Assembly (NCBI GenBank): GCA_903909925.1
Contig: CAIVXR010000082.1
Coordinates: forward strand, 1-5,919
Direction of reading: 5' to 3'
From: an uncultured beta proteobacterium
Lineage (GTDB): Bacteria; Pseudomonadota; Gammaproteobacteria; Burkholderiales; Burkholderiaceae
DNA length: 5,919 nt
The translations under genes and the position numbers were made by a program. The notes below the pieces were generated by a model. It was not told the origin of the DNA and ran no database searches. It saw only the letters and a list, made by a program, of their open reading frames with translations. Below are positions 1-4,903 of the stretch, piece by piece (the stretch's first letter is position 1; every line of letters begins with the position of its first letter).

Positions 1-116
1 ACCATCGGCTTTACGAAATCCTTTTCCTGGTAGCCCATGGCGTAATACATCGAGCGATTGGGTGCGCGAGCAACTCCTTCGGTGACCATGCGTGAGCGTT
101 CATTAAGGCGTTTCAT
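1..116 (-). CDS. ilvD: Dihydroxy-acid dehydratase, N-terminal fragment (runs off the left edge)
   Basis: Only the first 38 codons lie in the window; the rest is beyond base 1. The reading on the minus strand begins MKRLNERSRMVTEGVARAP and continues with an NRSMYYAMGY segment. The pattern R-S-R-x-V-T-E-G-V-A-R-A-P-N-R-(S/A)-M-Y-Y-A is the characteristic N-terminus of bacterial IlvD. In the family, this Fe-S dehydratase acts in the cytoplasm and converts 2,3-dihydroxy-isovalerate or -methylvalerate to the 2-keto acids of valine and isoleucine synthesis (also feeding leucine and pantothenate). The cysteines that ligate the cluster would lie outside the window. The ATG at 116-114 is supported by a GGAG ribosome-binding site about nine bases upstream (plus-strand CTCC near 126-129). 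It is divergent from the response regulator gene. The related Edd dehydratase is the main alternative, but this N-terminal motif favours IlvD. Confidence 0.9.
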   Translation of the reverse strand, partial: MKRLNERSRMVTEGVARAPNRSMYYAMGYQEKDFVKPM

Positions 117-215
117 GCTTATTACTCCAGAAAAGGTTAGTGTGCAAAGGCTCTATTGTGCCGTGAGATCAGATTGGGAGCTAAGCAGACCATGAGGCAT
201 CAGTAGAGCTAATAT

Positions 216-232
216 ATATTGCGATGCAATAT
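216..232. repeat. Perfect inverted repeat, operator-like (ATATTGC-GAT-GCAATAT)
   Basis: Seven-base arms flank a three-base centre in a 17-base near-palindrome in the ilvD/response-regulator spacer. The size and symmetry suit the binding site of a dimeric regulator better than a transcript hairpin, because the three-base loop is tight and the stem is AT-rich. It lies 100 bases upstream of the ilvD start and 114 bases upstream of the response regulator start, so it could serve either gene. The regulator is unknown. The repeat is seen directly; the operator role is inference. Confidence 0.45.
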
Positions 233-267
233 GAAAAGGGAATGAATACATCACTATAGATGGTAAT

Positions 268-287
268 TATTAGCTATGAAGCTAATA
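268..287. repeat. Perfect 8-base inverted repeat (TATTAGCT-ATGA-AGCTAATA)
   Basis: Eight-base perfect arms surround a four-base loop. On either strand the transcript could form a short, AU-rich hairpin with a tetraloop. It is not followed by a T tract on the plus strand, so it is not a convincing intrinsic terminator. The same octamer AGCTAATA occurs directly at 207-214, inside the same spacer. That makes paired protein-binding half-sites the more attractive reading. It lies 58 bases upstream of the response regulator ATG. Confidence 0.45.
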
Positions 288-345
288 GCCTGGTGTAAGT
301 TAGTACTGTAAATTAGTCAAATTATTACTTTTCCCTTTGAATTCA

Positions 346-975
346 ATGACTAAAGTCGGCCATATCTACCTGATTGATGATGACGAATCGATGCGTATCT
401 CGCTAGCCAGAATGCTGCGTGAGTTGGGCTATTTGGTAGAGGATTACGCCTCTGCCAGTATTTTTTTGGAAAAGTCCGTACCTGTATCCCCAGCAGTCAT
501 TCTTTTGGATATGCAGTTGCCAGATATGACTGGTCTGGATCTACAAGAAAGACTTCTGAAATTAGGCCGTAAGACCCCCATTGTTTTTATCAGCGGTCAA
601 AGTCACCCTCATCAAATTGTTCAAGGCCTAAAAAAGGGGGCAGTCGATTTTCTGTTTAAACCCTTTAATTTGGAAGAATTGCTCAAAGCTGTGGCAGATG
701 CAGTGGATTTTGATAGCCGCCAGTTAAAGCGCATTTCTTTAGACATGGAAACGAGAAGGGACTATGCCAGCCTGACGCCAAGAGAGCGTGAAGTCTGTGG
801 CTGGCTAGTTAAGGGACTTCTAAATAAAGATATTGCCGTCAAACTAGGCACTACTGATGCCACCATTAAGGTTCATAAAGCTAGAGTGATGGAAAAAATG
901 CACGCAGATTCAGTGCAGAGCTTGGTGAAGAAATACTTAGAGTCAGATTTAGAAAATCACGCTTTGAGTCACTAG
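346..975 (+). CDS. FixJ/NarL-type two-component response regulator (orphan)
   Basis: A 209-residue cytoplasmic transcription regulator with two domains. The N-terminal receiver (about residues 5-120) carries the acidic pair D11-D12 in the IDDDES motif, the phospho-acceptor D55 in LLDMQLPDMTG, S83 at the switch position, and K105 in the FKPF motif. A short linker leads to a LuxR/GerE helix-turn-helix (about 140-200) with LTPREREV, then an NKDIA helix and a recognition region ending VHKARVMEKM. This order and the KARVMEKM ending match the FixJ/TtrR/StyR class. All phosphorylation residues are intact, so it should be activated by a histidine kinase, but none is encoded nearby. I chose ATG 346. 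A TTG three codons earlier (337) keeps the frame open but has no better ribosome-binding site, and neither start has a strong one. Target genes cannot be read from the sequence. Confidence 0.9.
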   Translation: MTKVGHIYLIDDDESMRISLARMLRELGYLVEDYASASIFLEKSVPVSPAVILLDMQLPDMTGLDLQERLLKLGRKTPIVFISGQSHPHQIVQGLKKGAVDFLFKPFNLEELLKAVADAVDFDSRQLKRISLDMETRRDYASLTPREREVCGWLVKGLLNKDIAVKLGTTDATIKVHKARVMEKMHADSVQSLVKKYLESDLENHALSH

Positions 976-1084
976 CCTTTAAGCTAATTACTTTGATGGT
1001 ACATAAGTACTACTATGGAAAAAAGTATTAAAGTTAACAGTCGATTAGAGTTGTCACTTTAAAAAATAGCGAGATTTATCTTAG

Positions 1085-2092
1085 ATGGGCAATCAAGCAA
1101 AACTTCCGGAGATTCGAAAAGAAGCTTTTTCAAAAGCCCGGGAAAGTCTTGGTTTAAGCACTAAGGATTTATCTGGTATGGCTTGCCTCTCAGTGCGCCA
1201 AATAGAGCAAATCGAAAATGGGGAAATGAGTTCGTTTTATAGCCCCCAAATTAAGATCACTGCTGCAAAAAAAGTTGCACTTCTACTTAAATTAACAGAT
1301 GAAGACGCATTTGATTTTGGTGAGAAATCTCTGCCAGCAAAAATCGTTACCGAAAAAATTGCTGAACCAGTTGCTGAAAAAGTTGAAATTGTAGAAAAAG
1401 CGCCTGTACCTGAAAAAAAATCCAAGCCACAGCAAGTGGAGGAGACGCCCAAAGCGGTTACCAAAACTCCAGAGCCTGTGAGGTATCTTGAGGGTAGTAA
1501 AGCAGCCTCAAAAGATAATCCTAAAAAGAAACTCTTTGTTTTATTTGGCATTGCTGCTGCACTTGTATTTTCAGCAGTCAATCTACGACCACTATTTTTC
1601 CCCGAGCAACCCAAAGAAGAAATTGTGGTGGCAACAGTGCCAGAGGCTCCGCCTGCTAATGTCCCCGTGGACGAAGCCAAGCCAGCTCTGACTGTACAAG
1701 CGCCTGTGTCAGCACCACTTCCAGTGGCAGACGCTGCTGTTCCAGTCGCAGTAGTTTCTACAGAATGCCCAGCAGTTGATGCGACGGCAACGACTTATAA
1801 GCCTGAGGCCCCAAAAAAATCTGGCGATATGGTTTACCTTCAATCCAAGATGGCGCAAACCGTTTGCGTGATTGATGCCTCGGGTAAGAATCAAAATAAA
1901 ACTTTGGAGCCTGGGGTGGGGGCAAGTATTTATGGCAAGCCACCATTTAAAGTGCTTACATTAGGTCTTAATCAATTAGACTTGTATTTCCAGGGAGCTA
2001 AGGTGCGAACAGGCGGCACTGGCAAGACAATTATTTTAGAGGCAGCTGAAATCATCCAGCCTGCAGCTTCAACAGATTCTCAGTTGCGCTAA
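1085..2092 (+). CDS. RodZ-like membrane-anchored helix-turn-helix protein with DUF4115-type C-terminal domain
   Basis: 335 residues in four parts. An N-terminal Xre/RodZ-type helix-turn-helix lies at about 12-72 (ARESLGLSTKDLS, then SVRQIEQIENGE). A Lys/Glu/Pro/Val-rich linker follows (about 84-135). A single membrane segment (about 150-166) comes directly after a KKK cluster, which predicts the N-terminus inside the cell. An Ala/Pro/Val-rich spacer (about 175-245) leads to a C-terminal domain (about 249-322) containing GKPPFKVLTLGLNQLDLYFQG, which resembles the periplasmic RodZ domain. RodZ links MreB to the cell-wall elongation machinery; that role here is inference. The helix-turn-helix followed by residues 50-62 departs from classical RodZ, and no ispG or hisS is adjacent as in many rodZ loci. 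It may therefore be a paralogue or a related membrane-bound regulator. The start ATG has only a weak GAG 11 bases upstream. A possible promoter is TACTAT at 1011-1016. Confidence 0.75.
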   Translation: MGNQAKLPEIRKEAFSKARESLGLSTKDLSGMACLSVRQIEQIENGEMSSFYSPQIKITAAKKVALLLKLTDEDAFDFGEKSLPAKIVTEKIAEPVAEKVEIVEKAPVPEKKSKPQQVEETPKAVTKTPEPVRYLEGSKAASKDNPKKKLFVLFGIAAALVFSAVNLRPLFFPEQPKEEIVVATVPEAPPANVPVDEAKPALTVQAPVSAPLPVADAAVPVAVVSTECPAVDATATTYKPEAPKKSGDMVYLQSKMAQTVCVIDASGKNQNKTLEPGVGASIYGKPPFKVLTLGLNQLDLYFQGAKVRTGGTGKTIILEAAEIIQPAASTDSQLR

Positions 2093-2100
2093 GAATCTGT
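2072..2100. terminator. Candidate bidirectional terminator hairpin at the convergent gene ends
   Basis: Perfect nine-base arms ACAGATTCT (2072-2080) and AGAATCTGT (2092-2100) surround an 11-base loop. It sits between the converging RodZ-like gene and glnB, where a shared terminator is expected. The left arm and loop lie inside the last codons of the RodZ-like gene, and the right arm begins at the last base of its TAA stop. The stem is AU-rich and neither strand has a real T tract after it, so efficiency as an intrinsic terminator is doubtful. An mRNA 3'-end protecting hairpin is an alternative. Confidence 0.4.
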
Positions 2101-2117
2101 ATTAGCTTAAACAGCAA

Positions 2118-2456
2118 TCAAACTGCAGATTCGTTCGTTTCGCCAGTGCGAATCCGAATCACTTGCTCAACGGCAGTAACAAAAATCTTTCCGTCACCAA
2201 TTTTTCCAGTGTGGGCAGCTTTAGTAATGGCCTCAATGGCAGCCTCAACGCGATCGCTTGGAACGACAGCTTCTACTTTAACCTTGGGCAAAAAGTCGAC
2301 TACATACTCGGCACCACGATAGAGCTCAGTATGACCTTTTTGGCGACCAAAGCCTTTAACTTCGGTCACAGTTAAGCCAGTCACGCCTACTTCTGCCAAA
2401 GCTTCACGAACTTCGTCTAGTTTGAACGGTTTAATGATTGATGTAATTAATTTCAT
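2118..2456 (-). CDS. glnB: Nitrogen regulatory protein PII
   Basis: 112 residues, the standard PII length, and very close to enterobacterial GlnB (residues 8-58 are nearly identical from memory). Visible elements are the GFGRQKGH segment with Q39 and K40, the T-loop ELYRGAEY with the uridylylation target Y51, K58 at the loop end, the nucleotide-binding TGKIGDGKIFV (83-93), and R101/R103 in IRIRTGE. PII is a cytoplasmic homotrimer that senses 2-oxoglutarate, ATP and ADP, is modified by GlnD in proteobacteria, and binds targets such as NtrB, GlnE and transporters. No amtB is adjacent, which favours GlnB over GlnK. It is the last gene of the ppa-nadE-glnB run, 72 bases after nadE. It has a strong ribosome-binding site (AGGGGGA, plus-strand 2461-2467) four bases before the ATG. 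The nearby NAD synthetase is a plausible partner. Confidence 0.96.
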   Translation of the reverse strand: MKLITSIIKPFKLDEVREALAEVGVTGLTVTEVKGFGRQKGHTELYRGAEYVVDFLPKVKVEAVVPSDRVEAAIEAITKAAHTGKIGDGKIFVTAVEQVIRIRTGETNESAV

Positions 2457-2476
2457 TTATTCCCCCTAATGCAGTA

Positions 2477-2482
2477 ATCATA
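2477..2482 (-). promoter_or_regulatory. Possible -10 element (TATGAT) for glnB
   Basis: The 72-base nadE-glnB gap contains TATGAT on the minus strand, 20 bases upstream of the glnB start. No good -35 hexamer sits 16-18 bases further upstream. The gap is long enough for an internal promoter that would let glnB be expressed apart from ppa and nadE. The evidence is one five-of-six hexamer match, so this is tentative. Confidence 0.25.
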
Positions 2483-2528
2483 CCTAGAACTCAAATATAA
2501 CGCTAAAAACAAATGCTTTTATCAATTA

Positions 2529-4148
2529 TTAAGCTCTAAATTGTGAAGTAATTGGGTAGCGCCAATCGCGGCCAAAAGCGCGGGTGGTTACACGAACCCC
2601 GGGCGGCGCTTGGCGGCGCTTATATTCATTTAATTTGATCAGGCGAGTCACTTTCTCTACGCTCTCGGAATCAAAGCCGGCAGCAATGATTTGGGCGATA
2701 GATTGATTCTGTTCCATATAACGCTCGACGATGCCATCTAAGACTTCATAAGAAGGCAAGCTATCTTGATCAGTTTGGTCAGGGCGCAATTCTGCTGAAG
2801 GAGCGCGCGTTAAGATCCGCGTGGGAATGACTGGCTTAATGCTATTGCGGTAATCACACAGTCGATACACCAAAGTCTTGGCAATATCTTTGATAACTGC
2901 AAAGCCACCAGCCATATCGCCATAAAGAGTGCAGTAGCCAACAGCCATCTCGCTCTTGTTGCCAGTGGTCAACACTAGGCGCCCTGTTTTATTCGAGAGA
3001 GCCATGAGCAATGTGCCGCGGACACGAGCTTGAATATTCTCTTCAGTAGCGTCTAGCTTTAACCCTTTGAACTGTCCTGCAAGAGATTCTTCGAGGGCAT
3101 CTACTGGACCGCTGATTGGAATCTCGTCGTATTGCACGCCTAAATTCTTGGCCATCTCGCTGGCATCAATCCAGGAAATGTCAGCTGTATAGCGCGAAGC
3201 CATCATCACGGCGCGCACCTTGTCGGCACCTAGTGCATCAACTGCGATAGCTAAAACTAAAGCAGAATCTACACCACCCGATAAGCCAATGATGACTCCG
3301 GAAAAATGATTTTTAGTCACGTAGTCGCGCACACCTAAAACAAGTGCTTGATAGGCTTGTGCCTCAACACTTTGTGGTGGGCTCATCAGCCCCTTCTCTA
3401 ATTGACCAGAGGCGCTAACACTTACAATCCCGAGGCCAACTTCGAACTGGGGCATTGCCATGACTACTTCACCGACTCCGTTTAATGCAAATGAACCGCC
3501 ATCAAACACTAATTCATCTTGCCCACCAACTGCATTGACATAGACCAAAGGCATTTTGGTTTGTGCAATGTGTGCACGCAATACATCAATACGCAAGGCT
3601 TCTTTTTTCAGATGGTAAGGTGACGCGTTTGGAACAAGTAAAACTTGAGCACCGGCAGCATGCGCTTGTTTAGCTGGGGCAGCGTGCCACGCGTCTTCAC
3701 ACAGGATCACACCGAAGCGGATGCCATTGCATTCAAATACACAGGCCTCTTTGCCAGGAACAAAGTAACGCACTTCATCGAATACTTCGTGGTTAGGTAA
3801 TTCTTGTTTGGCATAGCCTGCAATAACTTTGCCGTTTTGCAAAACGGATGCATAGTTTTGTAGACCAGCTAAAGTCTTTTTGGGGTGGCCCACAATTACC
3901 GTGAGATCTGGGTATTGAGCTAGCTCAATCATCAAAAGATCGAGCTGCTGCTGCGCTTTCTCAATAAAAGCAGGGCGCAGTAATAAATCTTCGGGGGGAT
4001 AGCCGGTGAGCGAGAGCTCTGGCGTAATTACTAGTTTGGCCCCCTGCTTAACAGCTTCTTGGGCAGCCTTGTGAATCAGTTGCGCGTTACCAACCAAATC
4101 CCCCAGCATGGGATTCATTTGGACTAGGGCAATTTTCTGTGCACTCAC
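2529..4148 (-). CDS. nadE: Glutamine-dependent NAD+ synthetase
   Basis: 539 residues with two fused domains, the usual size of the short glutamine-dependent NadE of proteobacteria. The N-terminal nitrilase-type amidase (about 1-250) frees ammonia from glutamine; its catalytic triad is visible as E44 (TPELSLTGYPPEDLL), K114 (GYAKQELPN) and C150 (VILCEDAW). The C-terminal synthetase (about 265-539) has the ATP-pyrophosphatase P-loop SGGVDS (290-295), TTGNKSE (394-400), RAPSAELRPDQTDQDSLP (448-465) and KRRQAPPG (510-517). It converts deamido-NAD+, ATP and glutamine to NAD+, AMP, PPi and glutamate in the cytoplasm. The start is GTG 4148: an in-frame TGA stands immediately upstream, and the next Met (residue 11) would remove the conserved first strand KIALVQMNP. 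The ribosome-binding site is weak (AAGG about 14 bases away), so translation may depend on ppa, 50 bases upstream. Downstream is glnB. Confidence 0.97.
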   Translation of the reverse strand: MSAQKIALVQMNPMLGDLVGNAQLIHKAAQEAVKQGAKLVITPELSLTGYPPEDLLLRPAFIEKAQQQLDLLMIELAQYPDLTVIVGHPKKTLAGLQNYASVLQNGKVIAGYAKQELPNHEVFDEVRYFVPGKEACVFECNGIRFGVILCEDAWHAAPAKQAHAAGAQVLLVPNASPYHLKKEALRIDVLRAHIAQTKMPLVYVNAVGGQDELVFDGGSFALNGVGEVVMAMPQFEVGLGIVSVSASGQLEKGLMSPPQSVEAQAYQALVLGVRDYVTKNHFSGVIIGLSGGVDSALVLAIAVDALGADKVRAVMMASRYTADISWIDASEMAKNLGVQYDEIPISGPVDALEESLAGQFKGLKLDATEENIQARVRGTLLMALSNKTGRLVLTTGNKSEMAVGYCTLYGDMAGGFAVIKDIAKTLVYRLCDYRNSIKPVIPTRILTRAPSAELRPDQTDQDSLPSYEVLDGIVERYMEQNQSIAQIIAAGFDSESVEKVTRLIKLNEYKRRQAPPGVRVTTRAFGRDWRYPITSQFRA

Positions 4149-4198
4149 TCAGAATCACAAAGCCTTTTTAAATAAATCAGTTAGTAGAACAAAATGAC

Positions 4199-4732
4199 TT
4201 AATGTTCTTTGTTGTAACGCTCGATGCCTTCTAGAATTTCTTTATGAGCATCTTCTACGCCACCCCAACCCTTTACTTTGACCCATTTTCCTGGCTCGAG
4301 ATCTTTATAGTGCTCGAAGAAGTGTTGGATTTGGTTGAGGCGTAATTCATTGATGTCTGCTGGCTTTTGCCAGTGAGTATAGATAGGCAAAATTTTGTCT
4401 TCTGGGACAGCTAGTAATTTAGCGTCTTGTCCACCTTCATCCTCCATTTGCAATACGCCAAGTGCGCGGCAGCTCACAACTACACCCGGAATTAGTGGGA
4501 ATGGAGTAATGACCAGGACGTCAACGGGGTCACCGTCACCAGCAATAGTTTTATTAATGTAGCCGTAGTTACAGGGATAGTGCATAGCAGTACCCATAAA
4601 ACGATCTACGAAAATCGCACCACTTTCCTTATCCACTTCATACTTCACTGGATCAGCGTTCATGGGGATTTCAATGATGACGTTAAAGCTCTCAGGGATC
4701 TTTTTGCCAGGCTTGACATTGTCCAAACTCAT
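4199..4732 (-). CDS. ppa: Soluble inorganic pyrophosphatase (family I)
   Basis: 177 residues, typical of bacterial family I PPases, which are cytoplasmic Mg-dependent hexamers hydrolysing PPi to two phosphates and so pulling biosynthetic reactions forward. The signature DGDPVDVLV is at 66-74, with metal ligands D66 and D71. The other expected active-site residues are present by comparison with E. coli PPase: E21, K30, R44, Y56, D98, D103, K105, Y142 and K143. The ATG at 4732 has a GGAG ribosome-binding site five bases upstream. It is the first gene of the minus-strand run ppa-nadE-glnB; NadE makes PPi, so co-expression is sensible. It is divergent from hppA, which encodes the unrelated membrane PPase. 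No defect is visible. Confidence 0.97.
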   Translation of the reverse strand: MSLDNVKPGKKIPESFNVIIEIPMNADPVKYEVDKESGAIFVDRFMGTAMHYPCNYGYINKTIAGDGDPVDVLVITPFPLIPGVVVSCRALGVLQMEDEGGQDAKLLAVPEDKILPIYTHWQKPADINELRLNQIQHFFEHYKDLEPGKWVKVKGWGGVEDAHKEILEGIERYNKEH

Positions 4733-4759
4733 AAATGCTCCAAATGGTGATTAGTAAAT

Positions 4760-4789
4760 ACCCTGATATTAGCAAACAGGCTCAGGGGT
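4760..4789. repeat. Imperfect inverted repeat over the ppa promoter
   Basis: The arms are ACCCTGA (4760-4766) and TCAGGGGT (4782-4789), complementary except for one extra G in the right arm, with 15 bases between. The interval contains the candidate ppa -10 element. It could be a repressor or activator site for ppa, or a weak hairpin. The arms are short, so chance cannot be excluded. Confidence 0.3.
4766..4774 (-). promoter_or_regulatory. Candidate extended -10 promoter for ppa-nadE-glnB
   Basis: On the minus strand the sequence reads TGC-TAATAT, an extended -10 element (TGn followed by a five-of-six -10 hexamer). It is 33 bases upstream of the ppa ATG, which predicts a 5' leader of roughly 25-30 bases. 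No good -35 is seen at 16-18 bases, which is tolerated with an extended -10. It lies inside the inverted repeat spanning 4760-4789. Inference from pattern only. Confidence 0.4.
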
Positions 4790-4817
4790 GATTCTGATTC
4801 ATACTGTTACAGCTTTA

Positions 4818-4851
4818 GAGCCCTAGTTTAAAGCTTTAAAAAACTAGGCTC
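4818..4851. repeat. Long inverted repeat between ppa and hppA, near the hppA -35 region
   Basis: The left arm GAGCCCTAGTTT (4818-4829) and right arm AAACTAGGCTC (4841-4851) pair over 11 bases with a single bulged C. The 11-base loop contains the palindrome AAAGCTTT. The stretch AGCTTTA also occurs directly at 4811-4817 and again at 4832-4838. The element lies upstream of both divergent genes, so a terminator for either is unlikely. Its right arm falls about where the hppA -35 should be, which suggests an operator. The structure is seen; the function is inferred. Confidence 0.5.
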
Positions 4852-4867
4852 ACTGAAGCGCTAGATA

Positions 4868-4873
4868 TATAAA
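4868..4873 (+). promoter_or_regulatory. Candidate -10 element (TATAAA) for hppA
   Basis: TATAAA lies 30 bases upstream of the hppA ATG within an AT-rich GATATATAAAAC context. At the right distance for a -35, the sequence (around 4845-4850) does not match the consensus and is occupied by the right arm of the inverted repeat. That would fit an activated or repressed promoter. Confidence 0.35.
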
Positions 4874-4890
4874 ACAATAGGATCAACTTT

Positions 4891-4896
4891 AGGGAG
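4891..4896 (+). promoter_or_regulatory. Strong ribosome-binding site of hppA
   Basis: AGGGAG ends seven bases before ATG 4904. It fixes the start of a gene whose stop codon lies outside the window, so the gene can easily be missed. Confidence 0.8.
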
Positions 4897-4903
4897 TTCA
4901 AGC

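Larger units (their letters stand above)
117..345. promoter_or_regulatory. Divergent intergenic region between ilvD and the response regulator
   Basis: This 229-base AT-rich spacer must hold the promoters of both flanking genes. I find no hexamer pair that stands out on either strand. Weak candidates on the plus strand are TAATAT at 210-215 and TATAGA at 255-260. It contains two perfect inverted repeats (216-232 and 268-287) and three copies of the octamer AGCTAATA, one of them reversed, listed separately. No convincing small gene is present: the frames starting at ATG 242 and ATG 260 are 5 and 12 codons long and lack a well-placed ribosome-binding site. Confidence 0.5.

Noticed and set aside
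260..298. 12-codon frame MVIISYEANSLV overlapping a hairpin, resembling a branched-chain leader peptide
   Set aside because: It is on the plus strand, opposite to ilvD, has no ribosome-binding site, and is followed by no terminator hairpin with a T tract.
337..345. TTG start three codons upstream of ATG 346 for the response regulator
   Set aside because: It has no better ribosome-binding site, TTG is a rarer start, and the receiver domain needs no extra residues.
1345..1420. Lys/Glu-rich near-repeats (VTEK, VAEK, VEIVEK) that might indicate a tandem repeat or slippage site
   Set aside because: The units are irregular in length and sequence; this is ordinary low-complexity linker of a RodZ-like protein.
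1237..1680. Open frame of 147 codons on the minus strand inside the RodZ-like gene
   Set aside because: It is a by-product of the Lys/Glu/Pro/Ala-rich coding on the plus strand; it has no family resemblance and no ribosome-binding site.
2602..2621. Perfect 10-base tandem duplication (GGCGGCGCTT twice) inside nadE
   Set aside because: It encodes KRRQAPPG, a motif I recognise as conserved in NadE C-termini, so the repeat follows from the protein sequence and is not a recent duplication.
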